DNA of 64,000 nucleotides from Salipiger bermudensis (GCF_020171625.1 NZ_JAIUZY010000005.1:490371-554370), one strand, 5' to 3'; shown: positions 33,629 to 41,674, counted from the stretch's first letter. Made by a program: numbers and translations. Notes: a model not told the origin generated them from the sequence alone.

Positions 33629-34459
33629 ATGTTTCAGACCACGAAGCCGCGCTCGCGGCTGGGTTCCGCGCTCTACATCTCCGAACTGATCTACCACAAT
33701 TCGGTGCGCGCGGTCCGCCGGACCCATGGCAACGCCTTCATGGCGCTCTTCATGAACATGCTGCAGACCATCATCTTCGTGCTGGCCTTCTACTTCATGT
33801 TCCAGATCCTCGGAATGCGCAGCACGGCGATCCGCGGCGATTTCATGATCTACATCATGACCGGCGTGTTCCTCTACATGACACACACCAAGACGCTGAG
33901 CGCGGTGGTGGGCTCCGAGGGGCCGGCCAGCCCGATGATGCAGCACGCGCCGATGAACACCGCTATCGCCATCGCCTCGGCGATGCTGAGCACGCTCTAC
34001 ATCCAGATCCTGAGCCTCGTGTTCATCCTGTTCGTCTATGACGTGGCGTTCAATCCCTTCGTCATGCAGGAGATCCACGATCCCATCGGCTGCATGGCGA
34101 TGATTTTGCTGTCGTGGTTCTCGGGCGCGGCGATCGGCATGGTGTTCCTTGCCGCCAAGCCGTGGTTCCCGACCCCGGTGCAGATCCTCTCAACCGTCTA
34201 TCAGCGCGCCAACATGATTGCCTCGGGCAAGATGTTCGTGGCCAACACGCTGCCCAGCTACATGCTGGTGATGTTCGACTGGAACCCGCTGTTCCACACC
34301 ATTGACCAGTCGCGCGGATATGCCTTCGTCGACTACAACCCGCGCAATTCCGATTGGGAATATGCCCTGTACTTGTCGCTGGTTCTCATCATGATTGGCC
34401 TTATGGGAGAGTTCTACACGCGCAAGCACGCCTCGGCGAGCTGGAGCGCCCGGCGGTAA
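33629..34459 (+). CDS. ABC-2 type polysaccharide export permease (KpsM-like), without ATPase partner nearby
   Basis: 276 residues with about six hydrophobic segments: residues about 38-60 (LFMNMLQTIIFVLAFYFMFQI), 70-90, 105-150 (AIAIASAMLSTLYIQILSLVFILFVYDVAF), 160-185 (MILLSWFSGAAIGMVFLAA), and a last helix near 250. WNPLFHTIDQSRGYAFVDYNPRNSDW is the family's conserved C-terminal periplasmic loop. Such permeases export capsule or O-polysaccharide with a KpsT/Wzt ATPase, which is not in this window. The start at 33629 is chosen because the frame upstream antisense to cysQ is a shadow. It is divergent from cysQ, supporting export of this cluster's glycan. Confidence 0.85.
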   Translation: MFQTTKPRSRLGSALYISELIYHNSVRAVRRTHGNAFMALFMNMLQTIIFVLAFYFMFQILGMRSTAIRGDFMIYIMTGVFLYMTHTKTLSAVVGSEGPASPMMQHAPMNTAIAIASAMLSTLYIQILSLVFILFVYDVAFNPFVMQEIHDPIGCMAMILLSWFSGAAIGMVFLAAKPWFPTPVQILSTVYQRANMIASGKMFVANTLPSYMLVMFDWNPLFHTIDQSRGYAFVDYNPRNSDWEYALYLSLVLIMIGLMGEFYTRKHASASWSARR

Positions 34460-34517
34460 GGTCCGTCTCCCACGGGGCCGGACCGCGCGTTCGATCGTCT
34501 CAAAGGAGGGCCCACCG

Positions 34518-35129
34518 ATGTTCCGAACCGTACTGTTTTGCCTGTCCACCTGCCTCGCCGGCGCCAGCGCCGCGCAGGAGGCGCCCGCGCTCTATGACGT
34601 GACCGGCGTGGCGGGCGGTGACCACCTCAACATCCGCGCAGCACCCGAGGCCGACGCGGTGCAGGTCGGCACGCTGGCGCCCGACGCCACCGATATCGAG
34701 ATCACCGCCATCAACGAGGCCGGCACCTGGGGCCGGCTCAACACCGGCGAGGGCAGCGGCTGGGCGTCGCTCTCGTTCCTCGAGATGCAGCCGGGCAGCG
34801 CCATGCCCGATGCCGCCGAGCTGGGCTGCTTCGGCACCGAACCGTTCTGGAGCTACCGTGTCGACCCCGACAAGGTTGCGCGCTGGTCGGAGCCTGACGG
34901 GGATCCGGTGACGCTGATGGCGGGGCAGACCCGGCGCGTCGATGGCGGGCTGCATCCGTTCGTCTCGGTGGCGGCGGCGCCGGACCTGCAGGCGACCCTC
35001 GTCGTCACCCCGGAGGCTGCGTGCAGCGACGGCATGTCCGACCGCCTCTATGGGCTTGCGGCCACCTTGGTGCTGACGGGCCAGATCAGCCGCGCGGTGA
35101 GCGGCTGCTGCGCGCTGACGCCACACTGA
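34518..35129 (+). CDS. Periplasmic SH3-domain protein (COG3650-like)
   Basis: 203 residues. The signal peptide MFRTVLFCLSTCLAGASAAQ leads to a bacterial SH3 domain at about 25-95 (YDVTGVAGGDHLNIRAAPEADAVQVGTL...GTWGRLNTGEGSGWASLSFLE). A C-terminal domain of about 100 residues follows (LGCFGTEPFWSYRVDPDKVARW...PFVSVAAAPDLQATLVVTPEAACSDGMSDRLYGL), resembling the COG3650 membrane-protein-like group. The role is unknown; the SH3 part may bind peptidoglycan. The ATG follows an excellent AAAGGAGG. The SH3 region and a cysteine-rich C-terminus suggest an envelope location. Confidence 0.82.
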   Translation: MFRTVLFCLSTCLAGASAAQEAPALYDVTGVAGGDHLNIRAAPEADAVQVGTLAPDATDIEITAINEAGTWGRLNTGEGSGWASLSFLEMQPGSAMPDAAELGCFGTEPFWSYRVDPDKVARWSEPDGDPVTLMAGQTRRVDGGLHPFVSVAAAPDLQATLVVTPEAACSDGMSDRLYGLAATLVLTGQISRAVSGCCALTPH

Positions 35130-35150
35130 GACCGGCCCCCCGTTTCATGC

Positions 35151-35177
35151 AAAAAGGCCCCGGCGGATGCCGGGGCC
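35151..35177 (-). terminator. Terminator of hsp20
   Basis: GGCCCCGGC-GGAT-GCCGGGGCC is a perfect 9-bp stem at 35156-35177. On the minus strand it is followed by TTTTT (35151-35155), 25 bases after the hsp20 stop. Confidence 0.88.
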
Positions 35178-35201
35178 CTGCAGGCGATTGTCGGGTTGCG
35201 G

Positions 35202-35678
35202 TCAGTTCACCGACTTGCTGTCGACCACGTCCTTTTCCAGCGCCGGGGTGCCGGAGGCGCGGGCGATCTCGATCCGGCGCGGCTTCAGGGCCTCGGGGAT
35301 CTCGCGCTTGAGGTCGATGTGCAGCATCCCGTTCTCGTGCACCGCACCGGTCACGCGCACGTGGTCGGCAAGGGTGAAGCGGCGCTCGAAGGCGCGGGTG
35401 GCGATGCCGCGGTGCAGGTAGCTGCGGGCCTCGTCCTCCTCGGCCTTGCGGGCCGACACGACAAGCTGATGCTCTTTCAGCTCGACCGAGAGGTCGTCAT
35501 CCGCGAAGCCGGCCACGGCGATCGAGATGCGGTAGGAATCCGACGCGGTCTTTTCGATGTTGTAGGGCGGATAGGTCGGCTGGGCGACGTCGCTGGTCAG
35601 CGCCCGGTCCATCAGGTCGGCGATCTGGTCGAAGCCGACGGTTGCGCGATAAAGCGGTGCGAAATCAAAGTGACGCAT
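35202..35678 (-). CDS. Small heat shock protein Hsp20 (IbpA-like)
   Basis: 158 residues. The alpha-crystallin domain spans about 35-130: YPPYNIEKTASDSYRISIAVAGFADDDLSVELKEHQLVVSARK, GIATRAFERRFTLADHVRVTGAVHENGMLHIDLKREIP. The N-terminus RHFDFAPLYRATVGFDQIADLMDRAL is characteristic of IbpA relatives. It is an ATP-independent chaperone holding unfolded proteins. A sigma-32-like promoter (35781-35812) and a ROSE-like RNA thermometer (35680-35703) lie upstream, so heat induction at both transcription and translation is likely. The ribosome site GGAGGA is inside the thermometer hairpin. Confidence 0.95.
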   Translation of the reverse strand: MRHFDFAPLYRATVGFDQIADLMDRALTSDVAQPTYPPYNIEKTASDSYRISIAVAGFADDDLSVELKEHQLVVSARKAEEDEARSYLHRGIATRAFERRFTLADHVRVTGAVHENGMLHIDLKREIPEALKPRRIEIARASGTPALEKDVVDSKSVN

Positions 35679-35679
35679 G

Positions 35680-35703
35680 GGTCATCCTCCATTGAGCGAT
35701 ACC
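35680..35703 (-). promoter_or_regulatory. ROSE-like RNA thermometer hairpin covering the hsp20 ribosome site
   Basis: On the minus strand, GGTATCGCT (35703-35695) faces AGGATGACC (35688-35680) across a six-base loop. UCGCU matches the ROSE motif U(U/C)GCU and pairs with AGGA of the ribosome site, including the diagnostic G-G mismatch and looped C; GGT/ACC extends the helix. A second hairpin (35714-35737, arms CGCCT and AGGCG extended by TCCC/GGGA) precedes it, as in known ROSE elements. Confidence 0.72.
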
Positions 35704-35780
35704 ATATGTGATGCGCCTTCCCGGCATGGGACAGGCGGCTGGAACACGCCGGAGCCCTGTCTCAGGCACTCCGGATAGCT

Positions 35781-35812
35781 GATAGTTGGGGAGGGGGATC
35801 GGGGCTTTCAAG
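35781..35812 (-). promoter_or_regulatory. Sigma-32 (RpoH)-type promoter of hsp20
   Basis: On the minus strand, CTTGAAA (35812-35806) is followed after 14 bases by CCCCAACTA (35791-35783). This closely matches the heat-shock consensus CTTGAAA with CCCCATnT. The predicted transcript would carry a leader of about 95 bases that includes the ROSE-like hairpin. Confidence 0.75.
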
Positions 35813-35821
35813 ACCCCCGGT

Positions 35822-36643
35822 TCAGGGCTTGATGAAGCGCGCCCCGATGCCCTCTCGGCTGCCGCCACCGACGGTGATCCGGCGCGCGCCGGTGGTCACC
35901 TTGGGCCGCGCATCCTCGCGGTTGAGGCGCTGCCGCAGCTCGGAGACCAGCGCCGGCAGGCTCGGCCCGTAGGACTCGCCGCGCGCGTTGCCCGAAGAGA
36001 TCACCGACAGGATACGCAGGCGGTTGTCCTCGCGCACGAAGACCGGCGCCCCGGACGAGCCGAAGGTCACGTCGCAGTCGAAGCCAAGGACGTCCTCGCG
36101 GTAGCGCCGGGTGATTTCGCAGTCCGGCTGGCGCGAGAGCACCTCTTCGCGGCCGCGCCCATAGGAGACCACGCTCACGCGGGTGCCCGGCGCGGGCATC
36201 TCGTGCACGCGGAAGGGATCGGCCTCGGCGCTCGAGATCGGCTGCGCCAGCCTGAGCAGCGCCACGTCGGTCGCGACGGCGCTGCCGGAGGACGAGGTCC
36301 CGTCGGCGGCCAATTCGGAGTAGCGCTCGGGCACGGCCCAGCGATCCACCCGGCGCTCGGTGATGGCGCTGCCGTGGTGATAGCCGGCGCGGAAGGTCAT
36401 GCCGCGGGCCGGATAGGGCGCTCCTGTGACGGGATCGAAGACGCAATGCGCTGCGGTGAGCACGAGGTCGCGACCGATGAGAGCACCGGTGCAGAAGCCG
36501 TTGGGCAGGTCGAGCCGGCCCACCGCTTCCCAGCCAAGCAGGTCGCCGCGGCTTTCCATCACGTCGAACACGGCGCGGCTCTGGGCTGTCGCCGCTGGGG
36601 TCAGGCTAAGGAGCGCGAGGCAGGCGGCGGCGAGATATCTCAT
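35822..36643 (-). CDS. Secreted trypsin-like serine protease (S1), paralogue A
   Basis: 273 residues. Signal peptide MRYLAAACLALLSLTPAATAQ. The triad is H66 in VLTAAHC, D126 in TDVALLRL, and S197 in FGSSGAPVF. Two cysteine pairs fit the fold. A C-terminal extension of about 45 residues ends in GIGARFIKP. The ATG at 36643 overlaps the stop of the upstream paralogue (ATGA), so the two are translationally coupled. The product should act in the periplasm or outside the cell; substrate unknown. The frame's extension upstream of 36643 is a shadow. Confidence 0.9.
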   Translation of the reverse strand: MRYLAAACLALLSLTPAATAQSRAVFDVMESRGDLLGWEAVGRLDLPNGFCTGALIGRDLVLTAAHCVFDPVTGAPYPARGMTFRAGYHHGSAITERRVDRWAVPERYSELAADGTSSSGSAVATDVALLRLAQPISSAEADPFRVHEMPAPGTRVSVVSYGRGREEVLSRQPDCEITRRYREDVLGFDCDVTFGSSGAPVFVREDNRLRILSVISSGNARGESYGPSLPALVSELRQRLNREDARPKVTTGARRITVGGGSREGIGARFIKP

Positions 36644-37419
36644 GGCGTTATGAATTTTGCCCCCGTTTCGCGCCGCATCCCGGCGTCCAGTGTCTGGCGG
36701 ACCGCATCGGTTTCGAGCGCGGCGCGCAGCGGCGCCAGCGCGCCCGCGATCTCGGCGCCGAGGGCCACCGGCCGGCCATCTGCCTCGGCCTTGGCCGAGA
36801 TCACCGACACGATGACCGGCGCGTCCTCGGGGCCGGCGAAGACCGGAGAGCCCGAGGCGCCGAAATCCACCGCGCAGGAGAGCACCATCATGCGGCTCTG
36901 CAGGTCGAGCACGCCGCAAAGCCCCTGCAGCGACGGCGCCTCGGAGCGGTCATGGGCGTAGGAGACCACGCTCACCTCGCTGCCGATCGCCGGGTGCGGC
37001 CCTGTGGCGAAGGGCTGGATGGTGGTGTTGCGGATCGGCAGCTGCAGCTCGATCAGCGCGACGTCGCTTCTGACGCGCTTGGCGTCCCTCGGCGCGGAGA
37101 AATCATACGCGGGGTGGGCGACCGCCCGGCGCACCCGGCGATAGGCGGCGGCGCGGCCGTTGCGCCATCCGGCAAGGAACTGGATCTGACCGGCCGGGAT
37201 GCGCGCGCCGGTCTCGGCATCAAACAGGCAATGCGCGGCGGTCAGCACCAGATCCGGCGCGATCAGCGCCCCGGTGCAGAACGCCTTGCCCGCCAGCTCG
37301 AGCCGACCGACGGCCTCCCACGGGCGGCCGTCTTCGCGGCTCTGCATCGAAAACAGACTGCCATCCGCCCATGTCGGGCCGGACAGGCAGATCAACAGGA
37401 CTGCCAGAATGAGGCGCAC
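36640..37419 (-). CDS. Secreted trypsin-like serine protease (S1), paralogue B
   Basis: 259 residues. Signal peptide MRLILAVLLICLSGPTWAD. The triad is H63 in VLTAAHC, D119 in SDVALIEL, and S189 in FGASGSPVF. It is similar to the downstream paralogue along its whole length (WEAVGRLEL / WEAVGRLDL, AFCTGALI / GFCTGALI) and ends in TGAKFITP, a motif shared with the other gene's GARFIKP. This is a tandem duplication. It is first in a two-gene operon; the product is probably periplasmic. Confidence 0.9.
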   Translation of the reverse strand: MRLILAVLLICLSGPTWADGSLFSMQSREDGRPWEAVGRLELAGKAFCTGALIAPDLVLTAAHCLFDAETGARIPAGQIQFLAGWRNGRAAAYRRVRRAVAHPAYDFSAPRDAKRVRSDVALIELQLPIRNTTIQPFATGPHPAIGSEVSVVSYAHDRSEAPSLQGLCGVLDLQSRMMVLSCAVDFGASGSPVFAGPEDAPVIVSVISAKAEADGRPVALGAEIAGALAPLRAALETDAVRQTLDAGMRRETGAKFITP

Positions 37420-37506
37420 CGCGACTTCCCCTTTTCACCCAGTTCGGGGGTACCGGCGGTCTTTGTCAAGAATTGGGCGCGACCGGACCGGGCGCGGACA
37501 CTGGCG

Positions 37507-38865
37507 CTACTCTGCCAGCGCCCGCGGTTTCGGCCCGCCGGTGGCCCAGTCGAGCAGCTCGACCGTGTGCACGACCGGCACCCCGGTGCCCGAGCCGATC
37601 TGCATCATGCAGCCGATATTGCCGGCGGCGATGACGTCGGGCTGCTTGGCTTCGAGCGTGCGCACCTTGCGCGCCTTGAGCTGGCCCGAGATCTCGGGCT
37701 GCAGCAGGTTGTAGGTGCCGGCGCTGCCGCAGCACAGATGGCTGTCGGCGGGCTCCACCACCTCGAAGCCGGCGCCTTTCAGCAGCGCCTTGGGGTGGGA
37801 CTTGATCTTCTGCCCGTGCTGCAGCGAACAGGCGGCGTGATAGGCCACCCGGATCGGCCCGCTGCCCTCGGCGCCCATGGGCTCGGGCATGTCGGTGCCG
37901 GCGATCTCGGCCTTGGCGAGGTTGCGCGCGGTGACGTCGGCCTCGGGCATCAGCTCGGCCAGCAGCTCGGAGATGTCGCAGGCCAGCCCGGAGACACGCG
38001 CCGCGTCGCCCGCCAGCGCCGCGTCGGTGCGGAACATGTGGCCATAGTCTTTCACCGTGGTGCCGCAGCCCGAGGTGTTGATGACGATGGCATCGAGGCC
38101 GTCCCCGTCGATCTCGGCGCACCACGCGCGGATGTTGCGCGCCGCCGAGCCGTGGCTCTCGCCCTCGCGCCCCATGTGATGGGTGAGCGCGCCGCAGCAG
38201 CCCGCCCCCTTGGCCACCACCACCTCGCAGCCCAGCCGGGTCAGCAGCCGGATCGTGGCGTCGTTGATATCGGTGTTGAGCGCCTTCTGCGCGCAGCCGG
38301 TCATCAGCGCCACCCGCCTGCGGCGCGGGGCCTTCGGCGCAAAGCTCTGCGGGTCGTCGTTGCGGCTCACCGGCGGAATCGTTTTGGGCGCCATCTCGAG
38401 CATGGCGCGCAGGCGCGGATCGGGCAGCAGGCGCGCGAAGGGCCGGCCGAGCTTGGCACCGGCCAGCGCGGCGCGGAACCGCATCGGGTGCGGGATGATC
38501 CGCGCCAGCAGCCAGCGCAGCGCGCGGTCGCTCCACGGGCGCTGGTAATTCTGCTCGATATAGGCGCGGGCGTGGTCGACGAGGTGCATGTAATGCACCC
38601 CCGACGGGCAGGTGGTCATGCAGGCGAGGCAGCTCAGGCAGCGGTCGATATGCTTGACGGTCTTGGCGTCCGGCACGCGCTCGTTCTCGAGCATGTCCTT
38701 GATCAGGTAGATCCGCCCCCGCGGGCTGTCGAGCTCGTCGCCCAGAACCTGATAGGTCGGGCAGGTGGCGGTGCAGAAGCCGCAATGCACGCAGGCGCGC
38801 AGGATCTCGTTGGCGCGCTCGGTGCCCGGGTCTTGAAGCTGCTGGTCGGTGAAATGGGTCTGCAT
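37507..38865 (-). CDS. glcF: Glycolate oxidase, iron-sulfur subunit
   Basis: 452 residues. Two [4Fe-4S] motifs near the N-terminus: CVHCGFCTATCP (residues about 26-37) and CLSCLACMTTCPSG (about 77-90). The C-terminal half carries two CCG domains, CCGALTHHMG and the later CCGSAGTYN. It passes electrons from GlcD/GlcE to quinone. It is the third gene of the leftward glcD-glcE-glcF operon, 141 bases behind glcE. The length is slightly above that of E. coli GlcF (about 407), through a longer C-terminus. Confidence 0.95.
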   Translation of the reverse strand: MQTHFTDQQLQDPGTERANEILRACVHCGFCTATCPTYQVLGDELDSPRGRIYLIKDMLENERVPDAKTVKHIDRCLSCLACMTTCPSGVHYMHLVDHARAYIEQNYQRPWSDRALRWLLARIIPHPMRFRAALAGAKLGRPFARLLPDPRLRAMLEMAPKTIPPVSRNDDPQSFAPKAPRRRRVALMTGCAQKALNTDINDATIRLLTRLGCEVVVAKGAGCCGALTHHMGREGESHGSAARNIRAWCAEIDGDGLDAIVINTSGCGTTVKDYGHMFRTDAALAGDAARVSGLACDISELLAELMPEADVTARNLAKAEIAGTDMPEPMGAEGSGPIRVAYHAACSLQHGQKIKSHPKALLKGAGFEVVEPADSHLCCGSAGTYNLLQPEISGQLKARKVRTLEAKQPDVIAAGNIGCMMQIGSGTGVPVVHTVELLDWATGGPKPRALAE

Positions 38866-39006
38866 GGAACTCTCAGGAGGTCATCCTCCGGGCGGTGGCG
38901 TGCCCGGAGCGGGAAAGGGGAGTGGCGCAGAGGCCGGTGGTCGTCGCGATGGCGCGGCGCGGGGCAGGGGCGCGCTTGACGCATGGCGCGAAGGCGATGA
39001 CGGGGC

Positions 39007-40119
39007 TCATGCCATCAACCCGGGATTGAGCAGGCCTTTCGGGTCAAAGCGCGCCCGGAGCCCTGCGCTCAGCGCCGCCACCGGCGCGGGCTCTGGCTGG
39101 AAGGTCGGGAGGTCGCCGCTGGCGCGCACCGCCGTGGCGTGGCCGCGGAACCCCGCGCCGAGCCTGTCGCGTGCATCGGCGCCCTCGGGCAGCAGCGCCC
39201 AGATCAGCCCGCCGCCCCAGTCGAAGACCAGCGCCTCGGCGCCCAGCCTTGCGGCGAGCGCCGGCGCGTCGGACGGCGTGCACGAGATCCGCCAGACATC
39301 GCCCGGTTTTCCGTGGAACGACTCGACGTCGCGCACCGCCTTCCAGAGCGCCGCGCCGCGCGCCGCGTCCGTTTCCACCACCGGCTGGTGGCGCGCGAAG
39401 AGTTCTGAAAGCCGCCCGCCGCGATAGGCCACCGAGTCGGCAAAGCCCTCGATCCGCACCAGTGTCAGTGGCCCGCCCTTGGGCCCTTCGGGCAGATGCG
39501 CCGCGCCGCTCACATCGAACGGAGAGCCAAGCGCCTGGGACAGCACCGGTACCGCCTCTTCCGGGCTCAGACCGGCGAGCACCAGCGTCGCCGTGGCCGC
39601 CGGTTTCGGCAGCACCTTGAAGGCGATCTCGGTCATCACCCCCAGCGTGCCCCAGCTCCCCGCCATCAGCTTGACGAGGTCGTAGCCGGTGACGTTCTTC
39701 ATCACCCGCCCGCCATTGCTCACCACGCGGCCGGCGCCGTCGACGAAGCGCACGCCGAGCATGAAATCGCGGCAGGCGCCGGCCTGCACCCGGCGCGGCC
39801 CCGACACGTTCGCCGCTGCCACGCCGCCGATGGTCGGCGCGCCGTCGGTGCCCAGCAGCCCGCGATGGTCCATCGGCTCGAAGGCCAGCCGCTGGCCCTC
39901 GGCCTCGAGCGCCGCCTCGATCTCGGCCAGCGGCGTGCCGGCCTTGGCCACCAGCGTCAGCGCGCCCGGCTCGTGCAGCACGATGCCCGACATCGCGCCG
40001 GTCTCCAGCACCTCGCCGGCGCTCCTGCCGACCGCGCGGGTGCCACCGCCGCGCACCCTCAGCGGGCCGCTTGCGTCCCGGATCATCTCGGCCAGCTCGG
40101 TCTCTGTCTCAGGTCTCAT
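39007..40119 (-). CDS. glcE: Glycolate oxidase, FAD-binding subunit GlcE
   Basis: 370 residues with a PCMH-type FAD domain: RVRGGGTRAVGR near residue 20, GLLGTDGAPTIGGVAAANVSGPRRVQAGACRDFMLGVRFVDGAGRVVSNGGRVMKNVTGYDLVKLMAGSWGTLGVMTEI. It is a smaller partner of GlcD. Length and order are as in known glcDEF operons. A copy of the dispersed hairpin repeat separates it from glcD and could reduce read-through. Confidence 0.95.
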   Translation of the reverse strand: MRPETETELAEMIRDASGPLRVRGGGTRAVGRSAGEVLETGAMSGIVLHEPGALTLVAKAGTPLAEIEAALEAEGQRLAFEPMDHRGLLGTDGAPTIGGVAAANVSGPRRVQAGACRDFMLGVRFVDGAGRVVSNGGRVMKNVTGYDLVKLMAGSWGTLGVMTEIAFKVLPKPAATATLVLAGLSPEEAVPVLSQALGSPFDVSGAAHLPEGPKGGPLTLVRIEGFADSVAYRGGRLSELFARHQPVVETDAARGAALWKAVRDVESFHGKPGDVWRISCTPSDAPALAARLGAEALVFDWGGGLIWALLPEGADARDRLGAGFRGHATAVRASGDLPTFQPEPAPVAALSAGLRARFDPKGLLNPGLMA

Positions 40120-40120
40120 G

Positions 40121-40189
40121 GGCTTCTCTGGTTCAAAAATACCTCGGGGGAGTCCGCGCCTTCGCGCGGACGGGGGCAGCGCCCCCGGC
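40121..40189. repeat. Second copy of the dispersed intergenic repeat, between glcD and glcE
   Basis: The core GGTTCAAAAATACCTCGGGG is identical to that at 7894-7913. It is followed by a different stem (GTCCGCGC/GCGCGGAC at about 40152-40170) and the same GGGGGCAGCGCCCCC hairpin (40172-40186). It fills the whole gap between two operon genes and touches the glcD stop codon. Confidence 0.8.
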
Positions 40190-41631
40190 TATTCGGCGGC
40201 CACCGCGCGCCGCGCCTCGGACACCGCGAGCGGGAACACCTTGGCGGGGTTCAGCAGCCAGCCCGGGTCGAACACGTCCTTCACCGCCATCTGCGCCTCG
40301 AGATCGGCGGGCGCATATTGCACCGACATCAGGTCGCGCTTCTCGATGCCCACCCCGTGCTCGCCGGTCAGGCAGCCGCCGACCTCGACGCAGAGCTTCA
40401 GGATCTCCGCCCCCAGCGCCTCGCATTTCTCGAGCTCGCCGGGTTGGTTGGCGTTGAACAGGATCAGCGGGTGCATGTTGCCGTCGCCGGCATGGAACAC
40501 GTTGGCCACCTCGAGCCCGATCTCGCGCGACAGCTCGCTGATGCGGCGCAGCACCTGCGGCAGGGCCGAGACCGGGATCGTGCCGTCGAGGCACATGTAA
40601 TCGTTGATCTGCCCCATGGCGCCGAAGGCGCTCTTGCGGCCAAGCCAGATGCGGCCGGCCTCGTCGGCGTCCTGTGCCTCGCGCAGCTCCACCGGATCGT
40701 GGCGGCGGGCGATCTGGGTGATCAGCCCGAGCTGCTCGGCGATCTCGGCCTCCGAGCCCTCGACCTCGACGATGAGCAGTGCCTCGCAATCGGGATAGCC
40801 CGCCTTGGCAAAGGCCTCGCAGGCAACGATGCAGGGCCGGTCCATGAACTCGATCGCCACCGGCAGGACGCCCGCCTTGATGATGTCCGACACGCATTCG
40901 CCGGCCACCTCGTTCGAGTTGAACGCGATCAGCACCGGGCGCGCGCCCTCGGGCTTGCGCAGGATGCGCAGGGTGGCTTCCGTCACCACGCCGAGCTGGC
41001 CCTCCGAGCCGCAGACCAGCCCCAGCAGGTCGAGCCCGCCGGGATCGAGATGCGCGCCGCCGAGCTCGATCACCGTGCCGTCCATCAGCACCATCGTGAC
41101 GCCCAGCAGGTTGTTGGTGGTGACGCCGTATTTCAGGCAATGCGCGCCGCCCGAGTTCATCGCGATATTGCCGGCGATGGCGCAGGCCAGCTGCGACGAG
41201 GGGTCGGGGGCGTAGAAGAAATCCTCTTCCTCGACGGCGCCGGTGACGCTGAGATTGGTGCGACCGGTCTGCACCCGGATGAAGCGGTTCTCGTAATCGG
41301 TCTCGAGCACCTCGTTCATCCGCGCCACGCCGAGGATCACCGAATCCGCCGTCGGCAGCGCGCCCCCGGCCAGCGAGGTGCCGGAGCCACGCGGCACCAC
41401 CGGCACGCCCTCCTCGTGGCAGATCGTCAGCACCGCCGAGACCTCTTCAGTCGAGGCGGGCAGCACCGCACAGAGCGGCGGGCAGCGATAGGCGGTGAGC
41501 GCATCGCACTCATAGGCGCGGGTTTCGGCCTCGTCGTCGATCACCGCGTCGGCGGGCAGCACCTCGCGCAGGCGCGCGACGATCTCGGCCTTACGGCTCA
41601 GTACCCTGGCGTCGGGCTCGGGCATCTGCAT
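40189..41631 (-). CDS. glcD: Glycolate oxidase, FAD-linked subunit GlcD
   Basis: 480 residues. Oxidises glycolate to glyoxylate. FAD-binding segment VVPRGSGTSLAGGALP near residue 80, then IAGNIAMNSGGAHCLKYGVTTNNLLGV, and the C-terminal GEHGVGIEKRDLM active-site motif. The first ATG (41631) is preferred to that at 41625 because AGGGAGGA is well spaced. It begins the glc operon; no GlcC-type regulator is adjacent. An inverted repeat 19 bases upstream may be the operator. Confidence 0.96.
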   Translation of the reverse strand: MQMPEPDARVLSRKAEIVARLREVLPADAVIDDEAETRAYECDALTAYRCPPLCAVLPASTEEVSAVLTICHEEGVPVVPRGSGTSLAGGALPTADSVILGVARMNEVLETDYENRFIRVQTGRTNLSVTGAVEEEDFFYAPDPSSQLACAIAGNIAMNSGGAHCLKYGVTTNNLLGVTMVLMDGTVIELGGAHLDPGGLDLLGLVCGSEGQLGVVTEATLRILRKPEGARPVLIAFNSNEVAGECVSDIIKAGVLPVAIEFMDRPCIVACEAFAKAGYPDCEALLIVEVEGSEAEIAEQLGLITQIARRHDPVELREAQDADEAGRIWLGRKSAFGAMGQINDYMCLDGTIPVSALPQVLRRISELSREIGLEVANVFHAGDGNMHPLILFNANQPGELEKCEALGAEILKLCVEVGGCLTGEHGVGIEKRDLMSVQYAPADLEAQMAVKDVFDPGWLLNPAKVFPLAVSEARRAVAAE

Positions 41632-41649
41632 CTGAGGGTCCTCCCTTGG

Positions 41650-41674
41650 AATTGGTAAAGTGATATAACCAATT
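41650..41674. promoter_or_regulatory. Inverted repeat upstream of glcD (possible GntR/FadR-type operator)
   Basis: AATTGGT at 41650-41656 and ACCAATT at 41668-41674 are perfect inverted 7-mers separated by 11 bases. The half-site TTGGT/ACCAA resembles that of FadR/PdhR/GlcC-type regulators, but those usually have a three-base spacer. It lies 19-43 bases before the glcD start. Confidence 0.55.
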
